Assembly (NCBI RefSeq): GCF_007992195.1
Contig: NZ_BJZU01000017.1
Location: forward strand, 1 to 64,000
Reading direction: 5' to 3'
DNA: 64,000 bases
DNA from: Methylobacterium oxalidis
GTDB lineage: Bacteria > Pseudomonadota > Alphaproteobacteria > Rhizobiales > Beijerinckiaceae
The position numbers and the translations under genes are program-made. The notes beneath the pieces were generated by a model. That model worked only from the letters and a program-made list of their open reading frames with translations, searched no databases and was not told the DNA's origin. Below are positions 17,871 to 26,882 of the stretch, piece after piece (positions within the stretch are counted from its first letter, which is position 1; each line of letters opens with the position of its first letter).

Positions 17871-19283
17871 ATGGCAAAGACAGCGACCGAAGTCCTGAAG
17901 GAGATCAAGGACAACGACGTCAAGTACGTCGACTTCCGCTTCACGGACCCGCGCGGCAAGTGGCAGCACGTCACCTTCGACGTCTCCCTCGTCGACGACG
18001 AGATCTTCTCCGAGGGCACGATGTTCGATGGCTCGTCGATCGCCGGCTGGAAGGCGATCAACGAGTCCGACATGCTGCTGATGCCCGATCCCGCGACCGC
18101 CTGCATGGACCCGTTCTTCTCGGCCTCGACCATGTCGATCGTCTGCGACGTGCTCGAGCCCTCGACGGGCGCTCCCTATTCCCGCGACCCGCGCGGCACG
18201 GCCAAGCTCGCCGAAGCGTTCCTGAAGTCCTCCGGCATCGGCGACACGATCTATGTCGGCCCGGAGGCCGAGTTCTTCGTGTTCGACGACGTGAAGTTCG
18301 CCGCCGACCCCTACCAGACCGGCTTCAAGCTCGACTCGACCGAACTGCCGATCAACGGCTTCACCGAGTACGAGGGCGGCAACCTCGGCCACCGCGTGCA
18401 GATGAAGGGCGGCTACTTCCCCGTGCCGCCGCAGGACTCGGCGCAGGACATGCGCGGCGAGATGCTGGCCGCCATGCAGTCGATGGGCGTCAAGGTCGAG
18501 AAGCACCACCACGAGGTGGCGAGCGCCCAGCACGAGCTCGGTATGAAGTTCGACACGCTGACGCTGCTCGCCGACCACATGCAGATCTACAAGTACTGCA
18601 TCCACAACGTGGCGCAGAGCTACGGCAAGACCGCGACCTTCATGCCGAAGCCCGTCTACGGCGACAACGGCTCGGGCATGCACGTGCACCAGTCGATCTG
18701 GAAGAACGGCAAGCCGCTCTTCGCCGGCGACAAGTACGCCGATCTCTCCCAGGAATGCCTCTGGTACATCGGCGGCATCATCAAGCACGCCAAGGCGCTC
18801 AACGCCTTCACCAACCCGTCCACGAACTCCTACAAGCGCCTCGTGCCGGGCTACGAGGCCCCCGTGCTGCTGGCCTACTCGGCCCGCAACCGCTCCGCCT
18901 CCTGCCGCATCCCGTGGACGACCTCGCCGAAGGCCAAGCGCGTCGAGGTCCGCTTCCCCGACCCGATGGCGAACCCCTACCTCGCCTTCGCGGCCCTGCT
19001 GATGGCCGGCCTCGACGGCATCATCAACAAGATCGATCCGGGCCCGGCCATGGACAAGGATCTCTACGACCTGCCCCCGCGCGAGCTGAAGAAGATCCCG
19101 ACCGTCTGCGGCTCGCTCCGTGAGGCCCTGCAGAACCTCGACAAGGACCGCGCCTTCCTCAAGGCCGGCAACGTGTTCACGGACGATCAGATCGACTCGT
19201 TCATCGAGCTGAAGATGACCGAGGTGCTGCGCTACGAGATGACCCCGCACCCGATCGAGTTCGTGCAGTACTACTCGCTCTGA
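17871..19283 (+). CDS. glnA: Glutamine synthetase, type I
   Basis: A 470-residue enzyme joining ammonia to glutamate with ATP, forming a dodecamer. Signatures seen are [17 protein letters not shown], the ATP-site region [20 protein letters not shown], and [10 protein letters not shown]. Tyr399 in [10 protein letters not shown] is the adenylylation site, so activity is controlled by the P-II and adenylyltransferase cascade. The ATG follows GGAGATAACCCGGG. A strong terminator lies 45 bases downstream. Confidence 0.98.
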   Translation: MAKTATEVLKEIKDNDVKYVDFRFTDPRGKWQHVTFDVSLVDDEIFSEGTMFDGSSIAGWKAINESDMLLMPDPATACMDPFFSASTMSIVCDVLEPSTGAPYSRDPRGTAKLAEAFLKSSGIGDTIYVGPEAEFFVFDDVKFAADPYQTGFKLDSTELPINGFTEYEGGNLGHRVQMKGGYFPVPPQDSAQDMRGEMLAAMQSMGVKVEKHHHEVASAQHELGMKFDTLTLLADHMQIYKYCIHNVAQSYGKTATFMPKPVYGDNGSGMHVHQSIWKNGKPLFAGDKYADLSQECLWYIGGIIKHAKALNAFTNPSTNSYKRLVPGYEAPVLLAYSARNRSASCRIPWTTSPKAKRVEVRFPDPMANPYLAFAALLMAGLDGIINKIDPGPAMDKDLYDLPPRELKKIPTVCGSLREALQNLDKDRAFLKAGNVFTDDQIDSFIELKMTEVLRYEMTPHPIEFVQYYSL

Positions 19284-19327
19284 GGCGGGAGCCGGGCGAC
19301 GCCCGGCCCGTCACGACACGGCCGCAG

Positions 19328-19359
19328 CGCCGGGGCCTCGCAGGAGGCCCCGGCGTTTT
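19328..19359 (+). terminator. Rho-independent terminator of glnBA
   Basis: CGCCGGGGCCTC and its perfect complement form a 12-base-pair stem with a 4-base loop followed by TTTT. It ends the glnA transcript. Confidence 0.9.
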
Positions 19360-19444
19360 CATTGGATGGAACAAGCATGGACGTACGGCGACATTCGGGA
19401 AAAAATCCTATATAGGATTCTTCTGGCGAGCGCCGGAAAAGTTC

Positions 19445-20098
19445 ATGTCGACAAGAGACACCGCCATCCTCCGAGCCCGCTGGCAGGTGGATTCCCTGCA
19501 GGTGAAGTTGAGTCGACTGCGTCTCGGCCTCGTGCTGCATGCCTACGATCCCGGCCAGCCGCGAGTCCCCAAGGGCAATCCAGAGGGTGGCCGGTGGACG
19601 GATGGAGATCGGTCCGATGCGCTCAATTCCGAAGATGATGCGCAAATCATCCCTGTCGGCGATCGCAGCGAACGGCGATACAGTGTTGATCTGCAGTAAT
19701 AAGAGGCTCGAGGAGGTCATACAATACGGGAACACGTAGCGAAGTCAGATGAGGAGATGCTGGCACGCGTTCGGCGAGAGAAATGGTCGATGCCATTTGT
19801 CACTGTTGGACGCCGAAGGGCCGGGAGCTTTCCATCTCGTGAAACCGCCAACGATCTCGTCAATCGGACGCTCGAACGAAACACGTCACTGGTCGATGCC
19901 GTTGCGGAAGGTAGACAAGACAGTGCATTCCTGAAAGCCCGGTTCGGTCACCGGACGGGCCGAAAAGCTTATAACCCCTCGGATGCATCTCCTTATATCC
20001 GCGCGACGTACGGCGTTGGCGCCTACATCATACACGATGCACAATCTTCGCGTGGTTGCCGCGTGCAAACTGCATATCCGCGCAACGATGGAGATTGA
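19445..20098 (+). pseudogene. Polymorphic toxin with bacterial RNase A-like domain, interrupted by two stop codons
   Basis: One reading frame runs from the ATG at 19445 to a TGA at 20098 (218 codons counting the stops) and is broken only by TAA TAA at 19697 to 19702. The N-terminal part ends in DPGQPRVPKGNPEGGRWT, a Pro/Gly linker I know from rhizobial polymorphic toxins. After the stops the frame reads GGHTIREHVAKSDEEML, then AGSFPSRETANDLVNRTLE and finally CRVQTAYP. That order (G-H-T-I-x-x-H-V, a Ser-Phe segment, and a TAYP end) is the signature of the CdiA-type bacterial RNase A toxin domain. The first His motif lies before the next ATG, so no intact toxin is made from it. GC content is visibly lower than in the neighbours. 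Confidence 0.7.
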
Positions 20099-20102
20099 TA
20101 AA

Positions 20103-20420
20103 ATGAAAGCCACTCCGGAATTCAATAAGTTCTCGTTGTATTTTTTCCAAGATATGGAATTTGCTGCCGATACAGAGGAGTAAATGTATGATTTTGTGCT
20201 GAAACATCTTGATGAAAATGAGCGAGAACGACTGCGCGCTTTCTTGACAGCGGCAATACAAAACAGCGTCTCGGACGCAGAACTCGGCCAGCTTTGGGAC
20301 GCTTCGGAATCCGATCTCGATTTCGGCGGCGGAGCGGGTGTCCGCATCATGTTCCAGCACGTGCTCGAACGCTTGTCGTGGGGCGGGCCGCATTGCCCGG
20401 CACCCGACCGCGCGCCATGA
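20103..20420 (+). pseudogene. CdiI-type immunity gene with an in-frame stop
   Basis: The frame reads FNKFSLYFFQDMEF, then TAA at 20181 to 20183, then continues in frame MYDFVLKHLDENERERLRAF and SDAELGQLWDASESDLDF. CdiI-family immunity proteins have Y-F-H-Q-D near the N-terminus and SDAEL-x-x-LW further on, so both halves belong to one gene. It overlaps or abuts the toxin frame, as immunity genes do. The stop is followed at once by an ATG with GAGGAG ahead of it (GAGGAGTAAATG), so the 78-residue C-terminal half (20184 to 20420) might be made by re-initiation. Whether that half gives immunity is unknown. Confidence 0.65.
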
Positions 20421-20453
20421 TGCCGCTTGGCTCCCGAATCCAGCGAGGCCGCC

Positions 20454-21032
20454 ATGCCCCTCCTCTGCCCCGTGATCCTCGGCTCGGTCCGCTCCGACCG
20501 CCAGGGCATCCGCGCCGCCCGCTTCGTCATCCGGGCGCTCGAGGCGCGGGGCCACGAGGCGCCGCTGGTCGACCCGGCCGAGATGAAGCTCCCGCTCCTC
20601 GACCGGATGTACAAGGAATACCCGAAGGGCGAGGCGCCGAAGGCGCTGGAGGACCTCGCCGGGCTCCTGCGGCGGGCCGACGCCTTCGTGGTCGTCTCGG
20701 CCGAGTACAACCACTCGATTCCGCCGGCCCTGTCGAACACCCTCGACCACTTCCTCGAGGAGTATTTCTGGCGCCCCTCGGCGATCTGCTGCTACTCGGC
20801 CGGCGCCTTCGGCGGCGTGCGCGCGGCGATGCAGCTGCGGGCGATGCTGTCCGAACTCGGCACGCCGAGCATCCCCTCGCTGCTGCCGATCCCGCAGGTC
20901 CACAAGGCCCTCGACGCGGAGGGCGTGCCCGCCGAGGAGCGGCTCGCCCGCAACGCCGGCAAGTTCCTCGACGAGCTGACCTGGTACGCCGAGGCCCTGC
21001 GCGCCCGGCGCGCCACCGGCACGCCCTACTGA
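20454..21032 (+). CDS. NADPH-dependent FMN reductase family protein
   Basis: A 192-residue flavodoxin-fold oxidoreductase. It begins LCPVILGSVRSDRQGIRAAR, the FMN phosphate-binding loop, and has VVSAEYNHSIPPALSNTLDHF, the hallmark of the FMN_red family (E-Y-N-H/G-S-x-P-x-x-L-K/S-N-x-x-D). Probably cytoplasmic, reducing quinones or flavin with NADPH. The ATG MPLLCP was chosen because the fold begins there; an upstream start adds nine unlikely residues. Confidence 0.9.
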   Translation: MPLLCPVILGSVRSDRQGIRAARFVIRALEARGHEAPLVDPAEMKLPLLDRMYKEYPKGEAPKALEDLAGLLRRADAFVVVSAEYNHSIPPALSNTLDHFLEEYFWRPSAICCYSAGAFGGVRAAMQLRAMLSELGTPSIPSLLPIPQVHKALDAEGVPAEERLARNAGKFLDELTWYAEALRARRATGTPY

Positions 21033-21041
21033 GCCGCGCCC

Positions 21042-21117
21042 GGCCGGCACCGCGCATCCCGGCTGGCACCGCGCATCCCGGCTGGCACCGCCCTTGCCGG
21101 CTGGCACCGCCCTTGCC
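21042..21117 (+). repeat. Four tandem copies of a 19-base repeat
   Basis: Four direct 19-base units with no spacer, each starting GGCTGGCACCGC (first copy GGCCGG). The first two end GCATCCC, the last two CCTTGCC, so the array grew by duplication of pairs. It lies between the flavin reductase and the DUF29-like gene and codes for nothing apparent. Confidence 0.85.
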
Positions 21118-21155
21118 CCGCACGGGGCCCGACGACAGGCGGTGACAGGCAGACG

Positions 21156-21503
21156 ATGGCTGAGGAAACGATGAGCCGGACGGTTCGCACGCTTCTGGCG
21201 AACCTCGTGAAGGCGGCCCTGATGTCGGAGGACCGGGCGAGCGCCCTCTGGCGCGAGGAGGCGGCGCAGGCGCTCGCTTCCGTGCGGGCGAGCCCGCAAG
21301 CGGTGGAGGGGCTGAAGATCGACGGGCTCTGGAGCCTCGCCGTGCGGGAGGCCGAGGCGCCGGACCTGCGCGCCGAGGAGGGGCAGGTCTCCTTCACGCT
21401 GCCGGTCGGCTGCCCCTTCGCGCTCGGCGAGTTCGTGGCGCCAGGCGGATTCGACATCGACGCGGGCGTCGAGCGCGTGCGCAAATCCGCCGCCACGGGC
21501 TGA
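21156..21503 (+). CDS. DUF29-like hypothetical protein
   Basis: A 115-residue protein. The segment LLANLVKAALMSED, a helical middle (ALWREEAAQALASVRASP) and the ending LPVGCPFALGEFVAP resemble the C-terminal two thirds of DUF29 proteins, whose ending is typically a LP-x-x-CP-x-x-L-x-x-x-L pattern. The usual N-terminal helix of DUF29 is missing. Two starts are possible (ATG at 21156 or 21171). Function is unknown and the family link is tentative. Confidence 0.5.
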   Translation: MAEETMSRTVRTLLANLVKAALMSEDRASALWREEAAQALASVRASPQAVEGLKIDGLWSLAVREAEAPDLRAEEGQVSFTLPVGCPFALGEFVAPGGFDIDAGVERVRKSAATG

Positions 21504-21556
21504 GGCCGGCCCGTCCGGGAGCGGGCCGGGCGTTGCCGGGGCTCGTGCCCGACACC

Positions 21557-23920
21557 ATGTTGGGAGGCGACCTCTCGACACCCTCCTCTCCTCCGGACCA
21601 CGCCCGCTTCTTGGCCAGACGCACCACCTCCCCGCAGGGTCCCGCCCCGCTCCCCACCCGCGAGCAGATCCTCGCCTTCATCGACGAATCGACCGTCAAG
21701 GTCGGCAAGCGCGAGATCGCGCAGGCCTTCAACCTGAAGGGCCAGGACCGCGTCGCCCTGCGGAAGATGCTGCGCGAGATCGAGGAGGAGGGCGCGATCG
21801 AGCGCGGGCGCGGCGGCCTCTCGCCCGCCGGGCGCCTGCCGCCGGTGGTGCTCGCCGACATCCGCTCCCGCGACCGCGACGGCGAGTTCCTGGCGTTCCC
21901 GGCCTCCTGGGAGGCGGAGAGGGGCAAGCCGCCGACGATCGTGCTGGCGAGCCCGCGGGGCGGGCGCAAGCCGAAGCGGCCGATGCCGGGCATCGGCGAC
22001 CGCGCCCTGATCCGCGTCGAGCCGGAGCCCGGCGATCCCACCCGCTACACCGGCCGCGTCATCAAGGTGATCGGCAAGAACAAGGCCGACGTGGTCGGCG
22101 TGTTCCGGGCCGGCGCGCAGGGCGGCCGGGTCGAGCCCGTGGAGAAGCGCGCGCAGGGACGCGAGATTCTGATCCCGCCGGGCGAGGAGGGCGAGGCGCG
22201 CGACGGCGACCTCGTCAGCGTCAGCGTCGAGCGCGAGACCCGCTTCGGGCCGCCCCGGGGCCGCGTGCGCGAGCGCCTCGGCTCCCTCGGCTCCGAGAAG
22301 GCGGTGAGCCTCATCGCGCTCCACCTCCACAACATCCCCCACGTCTTCCCCGCCGACGCGCTGGCGGAGGCCGACGCCGTGAAGCCCGCCGGCCTGAAGG
22401 GCCGCGAGGACTGGCGCGACCTCCCCCTCCTCACGATCGATCCGCCGGACGCCAAGGACCACGACGACGCCGTGTTCGCGGAGCCCGACCCGGACCCCGC
22501 CAACCCCGGCGGGTTCCGGATCACGGTCGCGATCGCGGACGTGGCGGCCTATGTGCGGCCCGGCAGCGCCCTCGACCGCGAGGCGCTCCAGCGCGGCAAC
22601 TCGGTCTACTTCCCCGACCGGGTGGTGCCGATGCTGCCCGAGCGCATCTCGAACGACCTCTGCTCACTGCGCGAGGGCGAGGACCGGCCGGCGCTCGCCG
22701 TGCGGATCGTGATCGCCGCGGACGGGGTCAAGCGCAGCCACAGCGTCCACCGGGTGATGATGCGCTCGCGCGCCAAGCTCGCCTACGCCCAGGCGCAGGC
22801 CGCGATCGACGGCTACCCGGACGAGCGCACCGGCCCGATCCTGGAGGGCGTGCTCCGCCCGCTCTGGGCCGCCTACGGGGCGCTCAAGGTCGCGCGCGAC
22901 AAGCGGGGTCCGCTCGCCCTCGATCTGCCCGAGCGCAAGGTGCTGCTGACGCCCCAGGGCAGCGTCGACCGGGTGATCGTGCCGGAACGCCTCGACGCGC
23001 ACCGGCTGATCGAGGAGTTCATGATCCAGGCGAACGTCGCCGCCGCCGAGACCCTGGAGAGCGCCCGCCAGCCGCTGGTCTACCGCGTCCACGACGAGCC
23101 GGCGCTGGAGAAGATGCGGGCGCTCGGCGAGGTGCTGGCCTCGGTGGGCATCAAGCTGCCGAAGGAGGGCGCGCTGCGCCCGGCCCTGTTCAACCGCATC
23201 CTCGGCGCGGTGGCCGAGACCGAGCACGCCACCTTCATCAACGAGGTGGTGCTGAGGAGCCAGGCCCAGGCGGTCTACGCCGCCGAGAACCTCGGCCATT
23301 TCGGGCTGAACCTTCGCCGCTACGCGCACTTCACCTCGCCGATCCGCCGCTACGCCGACCTCATCGTGCACCGCGCCCTGATCGGCGCCTGCCGGCTGGG
23401 CAAGGACGGGCTCTCGGCGGACGTGTCGGTGGCCGAGCTGGAGCGGATCGGCGAGCAGATCTCGGGCGCCGAGCGCCGCGCCATGGCGGCCGAGCGCGAG
23501 ACGATCGACCGGCTCATCGCCCACCACCTCGCCGCGCATGTCGGCGCGAGCTTCACGGGGCAGATCGCGGGCGTCACCCGGGCCGGCCTGTTCGTGAAGC
23601 TCGACGAGACGGGCGCGGACGGGTTCGTGCCGGTCTCCACCATCGGGGCCGACTACTACCGCCACGAGGAGGCCCGCCACGCCCTCGTCGGCGAGCGCTC
23701 GGGCGAGACCTATCGCCTCGGCGATCGGGTCGAGGTGAAGCTCGTGGAGGCCGCCGCCGTGGCCGGCGCGCTCCGCTTCGAGCTGCTCTCGGAAGGGTGC
23801 AGCGGCGGCGCGGGCGGGCGCGGCGGCAAGGGCGCCGTGCGCGGCCGCAAGCAGGGCCCGCGCGGACGCCCGGCCGGGATCCGCACCGGCGGCACGCGGC
23901 ACCGGGGCTCCCGCCGCTGA
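21557..23920 (+). CDS. rnr: Ribonuclease R
   Basis: A 787-residue 3'-to-5' exoribonuclease that degrades structured RNA. An N-terminal winged helix (TREQILAFIDESTVKVGKRE) and cold-shock-like domains precede the RNB catalytic domain with its Asp cluster TIDPPDAKDHDDAVF and, later, HFTSPIRRYADLIVHR. An S1 domain covers about 665 to 755 (FTGQIAGVTRAGLFVKLDET), followed by a Gly/Arg/Lys-rich basic tail. The start is uncertain: I use the ATG at 21557; an alternative upstream start at 21533 adds eight residues. Confidence 0.96.
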   Translation: MLGGDLSTPSSPPDHARFLARRTTSPQGPAPLPTREQILAFIDESTVKVGKREIAQAFNLKGQDRVALRKMLREIEEEGAIERGRGGLSPAGRLPPVVLADIRSRDRDGEFLAFPASWEAERGKPPTIVLASPRGGRKPKRPMPGIGDRALIRVEPEPGDPTRYTGRVIKVIGKNKADVVGVFRAGAQGGRVEPVEKRAQGREILIPPGEEGEARDGDLVSVSVERETRFGPPRGRVRERLGSLGSEKAVSLIALHLHNIPHVFPADALAEADAVKPAGLKGREDWRDLPLLTIDPPDAKDHDDAVFAEPDPDPANPGGFRITVAIADVAAYVRPGSALDREALQRGNSVYFPDRVVPMLPERISNDLCSLREGEDRPALAVRIVIAADGVKRSHSVHRVMMRSRAKLAYAQAQAAIDGYPDERTGPILEGVLRPLWAAYGALKVARDKRGPLALDLPERKVLLTPQGSVDRVIVPERLDAHRLIEEFMIQANVAAAETLESARQPLVYRVHDEPALEKMRALGEVLASVGIKLPKEGALRPALFNRILGAVAETEHATFINEVVLRSQAQAVYAAENLGHFGLNLRRYAHFTSPIRRYADLIVHRALIGACRLGKDGLSADVSVAELERIGEQISGAERRAMAAERETIDRLIAHHLAAHVGASFTGQIAGVTRAGLFVKLDETGADGFVPVSTIGADYYRHEEARHALVGERSGETYRLGDRVEVKLVEAAAVAGALRFELLSEGCSGGAGGRGGKGAVRGRKQGPRGRPAGIRTGGTRHRGSRR

Positions 23921-24056
23921 CTTGGCGACGATCGTTGGAGGGTATGGATCCTGCGGCGATCTCCAGAGATGACCATTCGCTGGCCGGCGCAGGAATGTGC
24001 TAGGTCGTCGCCGCCAACATGACGTCAGCAGAACCCTGCCGGCCGAGGTATTCAGG

Positions 24057-24533
24057 ATGGACGATCGACCCCCGACGACCCCCACCCGCACCGGCCTGAT
24101 CCGCTCCATGGCCCGCGGCTTCCTCGGCCGCTGCCCCCATTGCGGGGAGGGCCGGATGTTCGGGCGCTTCCTCAAGGTGCGTCCGGAATGCGGGGTCTGC
24201 GGCCTCGAGATGCATCACCACCGGGCCGACGACCTGCCGCCCTACGTGGTGATCTTCGTGGTCGCCCACATCGTCGGCTACCTGATCCTGGAGCTGGAGA
24301 TGGGCTACGACGTGCCGCTCTGGTTCCAGCTCACCTTCTGGCCGCTGGCGACGCTCGGCATGGCGCTCGCCCTGCTGCAACCGGTCAAGGGCGCGGTGGT
24401 GGGCCTGCAATACGCCCTTGGCATGCACGGCTTCGCCACGCTACCGAGCGCGGGCAGCGAGGGCGAGGAGTCGCGTTTTGGACCAGCGGACGGACGGACC
24501 CCCGACGCGCGAGCCGGCCTCGGCCGCGCCTGA
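24057..24533 (+). CDS. DUF983 membrane protein
   Basis: A 158-residue protein with a zinc-ribbon-like pair GRCPHCGEGRMF and CGVCGLEM, then DDLPPYVVIFVVAHIVGY and a second hydrophobic stretch (FQLTFWPLATLGMALALLQP), together the signature of DUF983. Two membrane segments follow the Cys motif. The function of the family is not established. The 3' end overlaps the NUDIX gene by 56 bases, which suggests translational coupling. Confidence 0.9.
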   Translation: MDDRPPTTPTRTGLIRSMARGFLGRCPHCGEGRMFGRFLKVRPECGVCGLEMHHHRADDLPPYVVIFVVAHIVGYLILELEMGYDVPLWFQLTFWPLATLGMALALLQPVKGAVVGLQYALGMHGFATLPSAGSEGEESRFGPADGRTPDARAGLGRA

Positions 24534-25233
24534 GCCGGCCCGGAGGGCGGCCGCGCTCCGCCCCCGCGACGCCGCGACGCTGATCGTCCTCGACCGGCGC
24601 GGCCGCGCGCCGAAGGTCCTGATGGGCCGGCGCAACCCCGGCCTCGTCTTCATGCCGGGCAAGTTCGTCTTCCCCGGCGGACGCATCGAGGCGGGCGACC
24701 GGCACATGCCCGTCACCGGGGCGCTCGCCGCCCCGATCGAGGCGGCGCTCGCCGCCCGCGTCACCCGGCCGCCTCGCCAGCTCGGGCGCGTGCTGGCGCT
24801 CGCGGCCATCCGCGAGACCTACGAGGAGACGGGCCTGCTCCTCGGCACCCGCGCGTACGGACCGCCGGAGACGGTGCCGGAGGGCGCCTGGGAGGCGTTC
24901 TCCCGCCACGGTGTCCTGCCGGACCTCGAGGCGCTGCACCTCGTCGCCCGGGCGATCACGCCGCCCGGCCGACCGCGCCGGTTCGACACCCGCTTCTTCG
25001 CGGTCGACCGCGCGGCGGTGGCGGCGGAGGAGGCCGGCATCGTGGGCGAGGCGGCGGAACTCGTGGAGCTCGCCTGGGTGAAGCTCGCGGACGCGCGCAA
25101 GCTCGACCTGCCCTTCATCACCCACCTGATCCTCGACGAGCTGGAGGAGCAGATGAAGGCGGACTTCGCGCCCCACCGGCCGATCCCCTTCCACACGATG
25201 CGGCACGGCAAGCGCGTGCGCACCCTGCTCTGA
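24478..25233 (+). CDS. NUDIX hydrolase
   Basis: A 251-residue hydrolase. The Nudix box is present with an insertion: GGRIEAGD, a loop, then AAIRETYEETGLLLG, matching the R-E-x-x-E-E-x-G-L core. FMPGKFVFPGG precedes it. The start is a TTG preceded by GAGGAG at normal distance; an ATG further upstream would add 20 residues that look like antisense of the DUF983 gene. The substrate (a nucleoside diphosphate derivative or CoA) cannot be told. It reads after DUF983 in the same direction. Confidence 0.9.
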   Translation: MDQRTDGPPTREPASAAPEPARRAAALRPRDAATLIVLDRRGRAPKVLMGRRNPGLVFMPGKFVFPGGRIEAGDRHMPVTGALAAPIEAALAARVTRPPRQLGRVLALAAIRETYEETGLLLGTRAYGPPETVPEGAWEAFSRHGVLPDLEALHLVARAITPPGRPRRFDTRFFAVDRAAVAAEEAGIVGEAAELVELAWVKLADARKLDLPFITHLILDELEEQMKADFAPHRPIPFHTMRHGKRVRTLL

Positions 25234-25333
25234 GCGCCCGAGAGCGCCTTCGAGCGCCGCCGCGGCGGCCGCCCCACAGGCCGCACGTCCGCACACCCCG
25301 CCCGGGACCGGCGCGCCCGCGCCCCATGAGACC

Positions 25334-26518
25334 ATGCTCGACACGAAGCCCCGCCTCGCCCCCGACCGCAGCCGCCTCGCCGCCATCAGCGCCGCCATCA
25401 CCTGCGTCGCGGTGGTGGGGATCGGGCTCAGCCTGTCGATCCCGCTCCTCTCGATCGAGATGGAGCGGATGGGCGCGTCGAGCACGCTCATCGGCGTGAA
25501 CACCGCGGTGGCGGGGCTCGCCAGCATCGTGGTGGTGCCCTTCGTGCCGCGGCTCGCGGCGCGCGTCGGCGTGGCGCGGCTCCTGATGCTGGCGATCTGC
25601 CTCGGGTCCGTGAGCCTCGTCGCCTTCCGGCTCCTGCCCGACATCGCCTGGTGGTTCCCGCTGCGCTTCGTCTTCTCGGCGAATCTCGGCATCCTGTTCG
25701 TGCTGTCGGAATTCTGGATCAACGAGGCGGCGCCCCCGGAGCGGCGCGGTCTCGTCATGGGCGTCTACGCGACGGTGCTGGCGCTCGGCTTCGCGATCGG
25801 GCCGACGCTGCTGGCGGTCCTCGGGACGCAGGGCTTCCGGCCCTACCTCGCCGGCGCCGGCCTGTTCCTCGCCGGCCTCGTGCCGCTGCTGCTCGCCCGC
25901 CGCCTGTCGCCGCGCCTCGACGAGACGCCGAGCCGGCGCTTCCTCGGCTACCTGCGCCTCGCGCCCGCGGCGACGCTCGCGGCCCTCGTCTACGGCGCGG
26001 TCGAGACCGGCGGATTCGCGATCCTGCCCCTCTACGGGCTGCGCCTCGGCTACGGGGCGGAGACGGCGGCGGGCCTCGTCAGCGTGATCTCGCTCGGCAA
26101 CGTGCTGTTCCAGATTCCCTTCGGCTGGCTCGCCGACCGGATCGACCGGCGGCGCGTCCTGCTGGTCTCCGCGATCGGCGGCGCGCTCGGCGCGGGGCTG
26201 ATCCCGCCGGCCTCCGCCTCCTTCCCGGTCCTGATCGCGCTGCTCTTCGTCTGGGGCGGCATCGCCGGCACGCTCTACACGGTGGGCCTCGCCCATCTCG
26301 GCGCCAGCGTGCGCGGCGCGGAGCTCGCCGGTGCCAACGCCGCCTTCGTCGTGCTCTACAACATCGGCCTGATGCTGGGGCCGCCGGTCATCGGCGGCAG
26401 CATGGACCTCGTGCCGCCGCAGGGCTTCGCGTGGTCGCTCTGCGGGCTGTTCTCGGCCTACGCGCTGGTGGTCCTCTGGCGGCTGCGCGCCCCCGCCGGC
26501 CCCGCCCCCCGGCCTTGA
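25334..26518 (+). CDS. MFS transporter
   Basis: A 394-residue inner-membrane protein with about 12 hydrophobic segments, beginning [20 protein letters not shown]. The loop between segments 2 and 3 is [13 protein letters not shown], and between 8 and 9 [14 protein letters not shown], the usual MFS signature. It resembles small drug or sugar efflux MFS carriers (YcaD-like). The substrate is unknown. It stands about 100 bases after the NUDIX gene and 110 before rpmG, with no sign of a shared operon. Confidence 0.93.
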   Translation: MLDTKPRLAPDRSRLAAISAAITCVAVVGIGLSLSIPLLSIEMERMGASSTLIGVNTAVAGLASIVVVPFVPRLAARVGVARLLMLAICLGSVSLVAFRLLPDIAWWFPLRFVFSANLGILFVLSEFWINEAAPPERRGLVMGVYATVLALGFAIGPTLLAVLGTQGFRPYLAGAGLFLAGLVPLLLARRLSPRLDETPSRRFLGYLRLAPAATLAALVYGAVETGGFAILPLYGLRLGYGAETAAGLVSVISLGNVLFQIPFGWLADRIDRRRVLLVSAIGGALGAGLIPPASASFPVLIALLFVWGGIAGTLYTVGLAHLGASVRGAELAGANAAFVVLYNIGLMLGPPVIGGSMDLVPPQGFAWSLCGLFSAYALVVLWRLRAPAGPAPRP

Positions 26519-26627
26519 CGGGCGGCGCCCGATCGGGCATTCACCCGCCGGTATTCGGCCGGGCCTCCCCGGCCCTTTTGCGTTTCGCTCTCATGCGGAA
26601 TGCCGCAATCCACAGGAGCGCCGCGCC

Positions 26628-26795
26628 ATGGCCAAGGCCGTCACCGTCAAGATCAAGCTCGTCTCCACCGCCGACACCGGCTACTTCTACGTCACGAAGA
26701 AGAACTCGCGCACGCAGACCGAGAAGCTCTCGATGAAGAAGTACGATCCCGTCGCGCGCAAGCACGTCGAGTTCAAGGAAGCCAAGATCAAGTGA
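26628..26795 (+). CDS. rpmG: 50S ribosomal protein L33
   Basis: A 55-residue ribosomal protein, [20 protein letters not shown] and later [17 protein letters not shown], the standard bacterial L33 pattern. The ATG follows CAGGAGCGCCGCGCC. It lacks the Cys pairs of the zinc-binding form, so this is the C-minus type. A bidirectional hairpin terminator follows. Confidence 0.95.
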   Translation: MAKAVTVKIKLVSTADTGYFYVTKKNSRTQTEKLSMKKYDPVARKHVEFKEAKIK

Positions 26796-26841
26796 TCCGG
26801 CGGGCGCCGCAGGGCGCCCCGCGAGGGTCAGGACGCGCGCA

Positions 26842-26865
26842 GGCCGCCCGAAGGGGCGGCCTTTC
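26842..26865. terminator. Bidirectional terminator between rpmG and pleD
   Basis: GGCCGCCC, a GAAG tetraloop, GGGCGGCC, then TTTC on the plus strand. It lies between two convergent genes and can serve both. Confidence 0.75.
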
Positions 26866-26882
26866 TCGTTGATGGGGCTGGC

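Noticed and set aside
21042..21117. Tandem 19-base repeats as a CRISPR array
   Set aside because: There are no spacers between the repeat units.
23945..24004. A 19-codon frame after RNase R
   Set aside because: The ribosome site is too close to the ATG and nothing supports translation.
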